Made by a program: the position numbers and the translations under genes. Below, piece by piece: positions 58,696 to 64,000 of a stretch of 64,000 nt of DNA. Source of the DNA: Streptomyces sp. ISL-96 (GTDB taxonomy: Bacteria; Actinomycetota; Actinomycetes; Streptomycetales; Streptomycetaceae); the NCBI RefSeq assembly GCF_018614035.1, contig NZ_JAGGPA010000039.1:102544-166543 (forward strand), read 5' to 3'. Under the pieces are notes generated by a model. The model worked only from the letters and a program-made list of their open reading frames with translations. It ran no database searches and was not told the DNA's origin. The stretch's first letter is position 1. Every line of letters starts with the position of its first letter.

Positions 58696-60441
58696 ATGAG
58701 CCGCACCACCACGACTTCCCGGCGGCACACCGCCCTGATCGCGGCCTGCGCCGTGATCGCGGCGGCCGGAGGTACCGCCGCCGCCATGACCACCCCGGCC
58801 GGCGCCGCCGCTCCCGGCTGCACCGTCGACTACAAGATCACCAACCAGTGGGGCGCCGGCTTCGGCGCCGCTGTCACCGTCACCAACACCGGTGACGCGG
58901 TGAGCAGTTGGAAGCTGGAGTGGTCGTACGCCGGCGACCAGAAGGTCACCCAGGGCTGGAACGCCGAGATAGCCCAGACCGGGGCCGCCGTCACCGCCAA
59001 GAACGTCTCGTACAACGGCACTCTGGCCACCGGAGCGTCCGCCTCCTTCGGCTTCAACGCCTCGTACAGCGGCAGCAACGCCGTGCCGGCCACGTTCAAG
59101 CTGAACGGCGTGACGTGCAACGCCGGTTCGGGCGGCCCGACCGATCCGCCGGACCCGACGGACCCGCCGGACCCGACCGACCCGCCGGCGGGCCGCGTCG
59201 ACAACCCGTACGCCGGCGCCAAGGTCTATGTGAACCCCGAGTGGTCCGCCAAGGCCGCCGCCGAGCCGGGCGGCAGCAAGATCTCCAGTCAGCCGACCGG
59301 TGTCTGGCTGGACCGGACCGCCGCCATCGCCGGGGCGAACGGCTCCATGGGTCTGCGCGCCCACCTCGACGAGGCCCTGAGACAGAAGGGGACCGGCGAG
59401 CTGGTCGTCCAGTTGGTCATCTACAACCTGCCGGGCCGCGACTGCGCGGCGCTCGCCTCCAACGGCGAACTGGGCCCGGCCGAGATCGACAAGTACAAGA
59501 CGCAGTACATCGACCCGATCGCCGCGATCCTCGCCGACCCCAAATACGCCGGACTGCGGATCGTGAACACCGTCGAGATCGACTCGCTGCCGAACCTCGT
59601 CACCAACACCACACCCCGGCCGACCGCCACCCCCAACTGCGACACCATGAAGGCCAACGGCAACTACGTCAAGGGCGTCGGGTACGCGCTGAACAAGCTC
59701 GGCGCGGTCCCCGGTGTCTACAACTACGTGGACGCCGGCCACCACGGCTGGCTCGGCTGGGACGACAACTTCGGTGCCTCGGCCGAGCTCTTCAAGCAGG
59801 CGGCGACCGCCGAGGGTTCGACGATCGGCAAGGTGCACGGCTTCATCGTCAACACCGCCAACTACAGCGCGTTGAAGGAGGACCACTTCACCATCGACGA
59901 CAGCGTGAACGGGGTGTCCGTACGCCAGTCGAAGTGGGTGGACTGGAACCGGTACACCGACGAGCTGTCGTACGCCCAGGCCATGCGCGCCAAGCTGGTC
60001 TCGCTCGGTTTCGACTCCGGCCTCGGCATGCTGATCGACACCTCCCGCAACGGCTGGGGCGGCACGGCCCGGCCCACCGGCCCCGGGGCGCGGACCACCG
60101 TCGACACCTTCGTCGACGGCGGCCGTTACGACCGGCGTATCCACCTCGGCAACTGGTGCAACCAGAAGGGCGCGGGCCTCGGTGAGCGGCCGCGGACGGC
60201 CCCGGCCGCGGGCATCGACGCGTACGTCTGGATCAAGCCGCCGGGCGAGTCCGACGGGTCGAGCACGGCGATCCCGAACAACGAGGGCAAGGGCTTCGAC
60301 CGGATGTGCGACCCGACGTACACCGGCAATCCCCGCAACAACAACAACATGTCCGGGGCACTGCCCAACGCCCCGCTCTCCGGGCACTGGTTCTCGGCCC
60401 AGTTCCAGGAGCTGCTGAAGAACGCACACCCGGCGCTGTAG
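58696..60441 (+). CDS. Secreted cellobiohydrolase: CBM2 plus GH6 catalytic domain
   Basis: A 581-residue cellulase. The signal peptide (1-38, HTALIACAVIAAAGGTAAA region) is followed by a CBM2 cellulose-binding domain (about 39-140: GCTVDYKITNQWGAGFGAAV, SWKLEWSYAGDQKVTQGWNA), a Pro/Thr/Asp linker (PPDPTDPPDPTDPP) and GH6 (about 172-581). Catalytic segments are IYNLPGRDCAAL, NTVEIDSLPNLV, LIDTSRNGWGG and IKPPGESDGSS. The long loop insertions and length fit an exo-acting, tunnel-type GH6. A CebR box and a palindrome lie upstream. It complements the shorter GH6 enzyme at 44313. Confidence 0.95.
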   Translation: MSRTTTTSRRHTALIAACAVIAAAGGTAAAMTTPAGAAAPGCTVDYKITNQWGAGFGAAVTVTNTGDAVSSWKLEWSYAGDQKVTQGWNAEIAQTGAAVTAKNVSYNGTLATGASASFGFNASYSGSNAVPATFKLNGVTCNAGSGGPTDPPDPTDPPDPTDPPAGRVDNPYAGAKVYVNPEWSAKAAAEPGGSKISSQPTGVWLDRTAAIAGANGSMGLRAHLDEALRQKGTGELVVQLVIYNLPGRDCAALASNGELGPAEIDKYKTQYIDPIAAILADPKYAGLRIVNTVEIDSLPNLVTNTTPRPTATPNCDTMKANGNYVKGVGYALNKLGAVPGVYNYVDAGHHGWLGWDDNFGASAELFKQAATAEGSTIGKVHGFIVNTANYSALKEDHFTIDDSVNGVSVRQSKWVDWNRYTDELSYAQAMRAKLVSLGFDSGLGMLIDTSRNGWGGTARPTGPGARTTVDTFVDGGRYDRRIHLGNWCNQKGAGLGERPRTAPAAGIDAYVWIKPPGESDGSSTAIPNNEGKGFDRMCDPTYTGNPRNNNNMSGALPNAPLSGHWFSAQFQELLKNAHPAL

Positions 60442-60480
60442 CCGCCAACTGCGGGAAGGGGCACGGTGCAAGGCGCTGTT

Positions 60481-61824
60481 CTACGCCGCCGCGTGGAACA
60501 GCGCCGCCGCCTCGCCCCGTGATCCGACCCCCAGCTTGGTCAGGATCTTCGCGACATGGAACTTCACCGTCGACTCGCTGATGTGGAGTTCCTGCGCGAT
60601 CAGGCGGTTGCGGTGGCCGCGCGCGAGTCGTGTCAGCACCTCCAGTTCACGCGCCCCCAGCGAGGTCAGCGGATCGGTGCCGGCTGCCGGGGCGGTTGCG
60701 TCGGGCGTCGTCAGCGGAATGGCCGCGGTGACCGTCGTTCCCCAGCCGGGCACCGCGTCCACGTCGAGACGTCCGCCCAGGACGTCCAGCCGGTCGGAGA
60801 TCCGCGCCGGACCCAGAGCGCACATGGACAGCGCGCCGGGCCCGTCGTCCCGTACGGTCGCGCGCAGTTCCTGCTCGGTGACCTGCCAGCCGACATGAAC
60901 CCGGGTCATCGCCTCCTGCTCCAGCACGGTCAGCAGCACCGCGCGTACGATCGCCCGCGCCGCGTGCGCCACGTCGGCGGCCACCCTGCGGACCGAGTCG
61001 GGAGGTCCAAGTTCCAGCCGGACGGGGCTGTGGCGCAGCAGCGGCCGCAGCGCGTCCGCGAGCCGGGCGAAGGCCTCGTCGGCCCGTTCCTCGGCCACCG
61101 CCTTGTCGCGGTCGGCCTCGGCCCGCAGTTCGATCAGCGCGGTCACGGCCAGCTCGGTCGCGGTGGCGCGCGCGGCCGCGTCGTCGAGGTTACGGCTGCG
61201 CAGCACCCCCAGGAGCCCGGTCAGCGCGGCCGAATGCGTCTCGCCCAGCTCGGCCATGACGCGGGCCCGCGTGTCGGCGGCGGCGCGTGAGCGGGCCAGG
61301 GCGCCGGGGGTCGCCTCCGACGCGAACCGGTCGAAGTGGGCCGCCACCAGGGACCAGAGGGCCTGCGTGACGGCGAGGGCGCTCTCGTCGACCGGCGCGG
61401 CGTCGTCACCGCGTACGAGAACGAGGAGCGCGCCCCGTGGGGTCGCGTCGGTCATCACGGCGACCACGGACCGCTCGGCCCCGGCGATCTGGGCCGTGCC
61501 CTGCCACGGCTGCCCGGGCACGCCGGCGACGAACAGCGGTTCCAGATCCGCCGCGCTGATCCGCGCGGCGAAGTCCGCGTCGCCTGCCGTCTTGAAGGGT
61601 GAATGGGCGCAGTGGGTGGACAGTTCGGCGGCGGCCAGATGCGGGACCAGCTCCGCCAGGGTGGCGGACAGCCGGGGCAGGATCTCGCCCAACGGCTGGC
61701 GGATGACGTCGTGTCCGGCGGTCAGGGCGGCCAGAGGCGTGGCCCCCGGCGTGAGCGCCCGGGCAGCGGCAGCGGTGGCCGGCGTGGGCAGGAAGGCCAC
61801 GGACCCGGTGAGTGTCAGCTCCAT
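60481..61824 (-). CDS. GAF/HATPase sensor fused to a LuxR-type DNA-binding domain
   Basis: A 447-residue regulator. Residues 1-190 form a GAF-like sensor region. About 195-260 resembles a dimerisation helix pair around ELGETHSAALTGLLGVLRSR. About 290-370 resembles a histidine-kinase ATPase (VRDDGPGAL, GRLDVDAVPGWGTTVTAAIPL), with the N box weakened. The C-terminus is a standard LuxR HTH (LGARELEVLTRLARGHRNRL, IAQELHISESTVKFHVAKIL). A kinase-like core joined directly to a DNA-binding domain makes a one-protein signalling device. The ATG at 61824 was chosen; the extension to 61920 overlaps the divergent promoter region. It converges on the cellulase gene. Confidence 0.82.
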   Translation of the reverse strand: MELTLTGSVAFLPTPATAAAARALTPGATPLAALTAGHDVIRQPLGEILPRLSATLAELVPHLAAAELSTHCAHSPFKTAGDADFAARISAADLEPLFVAGVPGQPWQGTAQIAGAERSVVAVMTDATPRGALLVLVRGDDAAPVDESALAVTQALWSLVAAHFDRFASEATPGALARSRAAADTRARVMAELGETHSAALTGLLGVLRSRNLDDAAARATATELAVTALIELRAEADRDKAVAEERADEAFARLADALRPLLRHSPVRLELGPPDSVRRVAADVAHAARAIVRAVLLTVLEQEAMTRVHVGWQVTEQELRATVRDDGPGALSMCALGPARISDRLDVLGGRLDVDAVPGWGTTVTAAIPLTTPDATAPAAGTDPLTSLGARELEVLTRLARGHRNRLIAQELHISESTVKFHVAKILTKLGVGSRGEAAALFHAAA

Positions 61825-61963
61825 CCGGCCAGCGTAGCCAGGGTTGTGCTGCGAGCGGCTGGTCTTCAGAACAGGTCGGACTAGTCGAAAGGCGGGCCGG
61901 ATCAGACACCCCGCAGGCACAGGCTTGAGCCATCAACCGATCAGCGTCAGCGGGGAGTCAGTC

Positions 61964-62878
61964 ATGGAAGCGATCGTGTACGAGACGTTCGGCGGCCCGG
62001 AAGTGCTGCGCCACGGACAGGTGGAGAAGCCGGAGCCCGGCGCGGGCGAAGTCCGGGTCAAGGTGGTGACGGCCGGAGTGAACCCCGTCGACTACAAGAG
62101 GCGGTACGGACTGGTCGAGGAGTTCTACCCAACGACGTTCCCGGCCGTCCCCGGCCTGGAGTTCGCCGGGATCGTCGACGCGGTCGGAGACGGCGTCACG
62201 CACGCCGCCGTCGGTGACGAGGTCCTCGGGTGGACGACTACGGGCGCGTACGCCGAATACGCGCTGGCCGGTCACATCGCCGCCAAGCCCGCCGGACTGT
62301 CCTGGGAGCGCGCGGCGTCCCTGCCGGTGGCGGGGGAGACGGCCCAGCGCGTCCTCGGCCTGCTGCGGGTGAAGGACGGCGAGGTGCTGCTGCTGCACGG
62401 TGCGGCGGGCGTGGTCGGCTCGGTCGCGGTACAACTGGCGGTGGCCGCGGGCATCACGGTCGTCGGCACGGCGTCCAAGGCCAACCACGAGTATCTGCGG
62501 TCGATCGGTGCGATTGCGGTTCAGTACGGGGACGGGCTCGCCGAGCGCGTACGGGCTGCCGCACCCCAGGGCGTGGACGCGGTCTTCGACGCCGCCGGCC
62601 AGGGCGTCCTGCCGTACTCGATCGAGCTGCTCGGCGGCTCGGCCGACCGTGTCGTCACCATCGCCGACCCGAACGCGGCCGACCACGGCGTCGTCTTCTC
62701 GGGCGGTGGTACGGACCCGGAGGCCGTCCGCGCCGGGCTGGCCGAGCACGCCCGTCTCGCCGCCGAGGGCCGGCTGGACGTACGGATCGCCGAGGTGTTC
62801 CCGCTGGCGGACGCGGCGAAGGCGCAGGAGCTGAGCGAGGCGGGGCACGCCCGGGGCAAGCTCATCCTCAAGCCGTGA
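61964..62878 (+). CDS. Zinc-independent MDR oxidoreductase (quinone oxidoreductase-like)
   Basis: A 304-residue NADPH-dependent enzyme of the quinone-oxidoreductase branch of MDR proteins. It begins MEAIVYETFGGPEVLRHGQV, has AGVNPVDYKRRYG and no zinc-ligand cysteines. The cofactor motif is LLLHGAAGVVGSVAVQLAVA (about 145-165), and the end is GKLILKP. Members reduce quinones or enone aldehydes, and the substrate is unknown. GGGGAG lies before the ATG at 61964. It is divergent from the LuxR-type regulator across 139 bp, which might control it. It overlaps the pectinesterase by 11 bp, tail to tail. Confidence 0.9.
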   Translation: MEAIVYETFGGPEVLRHGQVEKPEPGAGEVRVKVVTAGVNPVDYKRRYGLVEEFYPTTFPAVPGLEFAGIVDAVGDGVTHAAVGDEVLGWTTTGAYAEYALAGHIAAKPAGLSWERAASLPVAGETAQRVLGLLRVKDGEVLLLHGAAGVVGSVAVQLAVAAGITVVGTASKANHEYLRSIGAIAVQYGDGLAERVRAAAPQGVDAVFDAAGQGVLPYSIELLGGSADRVVTIADPNAADHGVVFSGGGTDPEAVRAGLAEHARLAAEGRLDVRIAEVFPLADAAKAQELSEAGHARGKLILKP

Positions 62879-63986
62879 CGTGACGGGACCAGTCGCCGAG
62901 GTAGGTGCCGCGCGTGTGTGCGCGGGCCTCTTCCGTCGTCAGCTGCGGCCGCTCGGCGGGAGTGATGACGCGGGAGCCGGGGCCGTTGTTGCGGTACTCG
63001 GCGAAGCGCTGGTCCTGCCACGGGTGGGCGTCGCGCATGTTGGCGTACGGAACCGCGGCGTCGATGCCGGGACCCAGCCAGGTGTCACGTACGACCAGGG
63101 AGGGCCGGGCCGTGAGATCGGAGCTCGGCACCCACGGGCGGGCGAGCTTGTACGCCCGGTCGGGTGCGGCGCTGGTGATGCGGCAGCGGGTGGCCAGGTA
63201 GCCGAGCGCGGTGGCCCTTGCCGTGGAGGGCGCGAAGACGAAGCCGTACGGGGTGAAGCCGACGTCCCGGTCGAGGGTGTGGAAGCGGCAGCTCTCGAAG
63301 ACGGCGGTGGCCCGGCCGAAGACGAAGTCCACGTCACCCTCGATGTGGCAGTGGGCGTAGTACTGGCGGGCCGTGACGGTGAGCGAGCGCGTATCGGCGT
63401 ACAGGGTGTCCTGGTGGCCGAGGAAGCGGCAGTGGTGGAACGCGCTGCGGTCACCCAGCACGCGGATCGCGACCGCCTGTGTGCCGGAGGTTATGTCGGG
63501 GTGGTCGGCGCGCAGCCAGTCGTTGGCGAAGGTGATCCGGTGGGCGGTGAAGCCGTCGGCCTGGACGAGCGTGGTGGCCGAACCCGCGGTGCCGTGGGGG
63601 GTGCCGTCGGGCTTGAGGGTGCCGGCGGCGTTGTCGTACACGATGACCGTCTCGCGGGGGTCGGCCGCGGCGCCGAGGAGGGTGAGACCGGTGCGGTCGG
63701 CGGGGAAGGTGACTGTTTCGCGGTACGTGGCGGGGGCCAGGACCAGGGTCCAGGCGGGGCCGGTGGTTGCGGCGATGGCTGAAGTCACGGTGGGGTGGTC
63801 GCCGCGACCGTGTGGGTCGACGTAGAGGGTACGGGTGTTGAGGCGGCGCGTCGGGGAACCGTACGGGCCGAAGGGGTGTGGGGTGGCGGTAGCGGGCGCG
63901 GCGGCCATGAGGGGGAGTGCGGCGCCCATGCCTGCGGCGGCGGCTGTGAGGAGTGCGGTGCGGCGGGTGGGGTGGGGTGCGGGCAT
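62868..63986 (-). CDS. Secreted pectinesterase-family protein
   Basis: A 372-residue right-handed beta-helix enzyme that removes methyl esters from pectin. The N-terminus carries a twin-arginine signal (HPTRRTALLTAAAAGMGAAL followed by PLMAAAPATATP), so export is probably by Tat. Catalytic motifs are in order: GTAGSATTLVQADGF, SGTQAVAIRV (the QA pair), LGHQDTLYAD (first Asp), GDVDFVFGRATAVFESC (second Asp) and KLARPWVPS (Arg-Pro-Trp). Together with the two GH6 cellulases it points to plant cell-wall degradation. The start is near the window end, so upstream regulation cannot be seen. Confidence 0.92.
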   Translation of the reverse strand: MPAPHPTRRTALLTAAAAGMGAALPLMAAAPATATPHPFGPYGSPTRRLNTRTLYVDPHGRGDHPTVTSAIAATTGPAWTLVLAPATYRETVTFPADRTGLTLLGAAADPRETVIVYDNAAGTLKPDGTPHGTAGSATTLVQADGFTAHRITFANDWLRADHPDITSGTQAVAIRVLGDRSAFHHCRFLGHQDTLYADTRSLTVTARQYYAHCHIEGDVDFVFGRATAVFESCRFHTLDRDVGFTPYGFVFAPSTARATALGYLATRCRITSAAPDRAYKLARPWVPSSDLTARPSLVVRDTWLGPGIDAAVPYANMRDAHPWQDQRFAEYRNNGPGSRVITPAERPQLTTEEARAHTRGTYLGDWSRHVTA

Positions 63987-64000
63987 GCGGTGTCCTTGGT

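Overview
The window is high-G+C, gene-dense actinobacterial chromosome, almost certainly from a Streptomyces or close relative. Support comes from GTG/TTG starts, strong GGAGG ribosome sites, a mycothiol-type formaldehyde dehydrogenase, SpoIIE/HATPase regulatory proteins, a DUF2637 protein, two CebR-type operators in front of secreted cellulases, and typical Streptomyces intergenic repeats. I see no rRNA, tRNA, CRISPR array, insertion sequence or phage. Both ends are open: a CDS tail sits at base 2, and a Tat-exported pectinesterase closes the window on the minus strand.

Left part (1-10.4 kb): an AraC-type regulator and a VOC protein meet tail to tail, followed by an OmpR-type two-component pair. 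Next comes a zinc-starvation unit: a cysteine-free ribosomal protein bL32 and a COG0523 GTPase behind a Zur-like operator. A slipin gene and a tdh-kbl-LysR threonine-degradation operon follow. The tdh-kbl part is broken up by intergenic repeats. A 3-hydroxyisobutyryl-CoA hydrolase-like gene and alkB lead into the next region.

The most unusual locus is 11.1-15.3 kb: a three-gene operon for a subtilisin-like peptidase with an unrecognised N-terminal region, a ComEC-like MBL-fold hydrolase, and a patatin phospholipase. The set resembles a protease/hydrolase/lipase conflict module. The patatin reading frame carries an in-frame stop and a frameshift.

Middle (15.3-34.7 kb): an SDR; two paralogous PAS/GAF/SpoIIE/HATPase proteins flanking a methyltransferase; RsgA; an Ada-AlkA repair fusion; and a run of small regulatory or hypothetical genes. 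An iron-box-controlled FhuF-type reductase and a GntR regulator lie near the end.

Purine block (34.9-44.2 kb): a PucR-type regulator divergent from a three-subunit xanthine dehydrogenase, an NCS2 purine permease, an XdhC-type maturation factor and a DUF2809 protein. A GH6 cellulase behind a CebR box follows, then an A+T-rich stretch with a small secreted cysteine protein and an aldo/keto reductase remnant.

N-demethylation block (46.8-57.0 kb): a Rieske ferredoxin and its reductase, divergent from an IclR regulator, then mscR, a dimethylglycine-dehydrogenase-like protein, a sarcosine-oxidase-like protein, a Rieske oxygenase and an APC permease. Together they fit stepwise removal of N-methyl groups from a betaine-like compound, with mycothiol-dependent formaldehyde disposal. 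A short sequence containing TGC..GCAAC recurs in front of the three transcription units.

Right end (57.1-64 kb): two small or hypothetical genes, a CBM2-GH6 cellobiohydrolase with a perfect CebR box and a 32-bp perfect palindrome upstream, a sensor-LuxR fusion regulator, a quinone-oxidoreductase-like protein and the pectinesterase. The two GH6 enzymes and the pectinesterase point to plant-polymer degradation.
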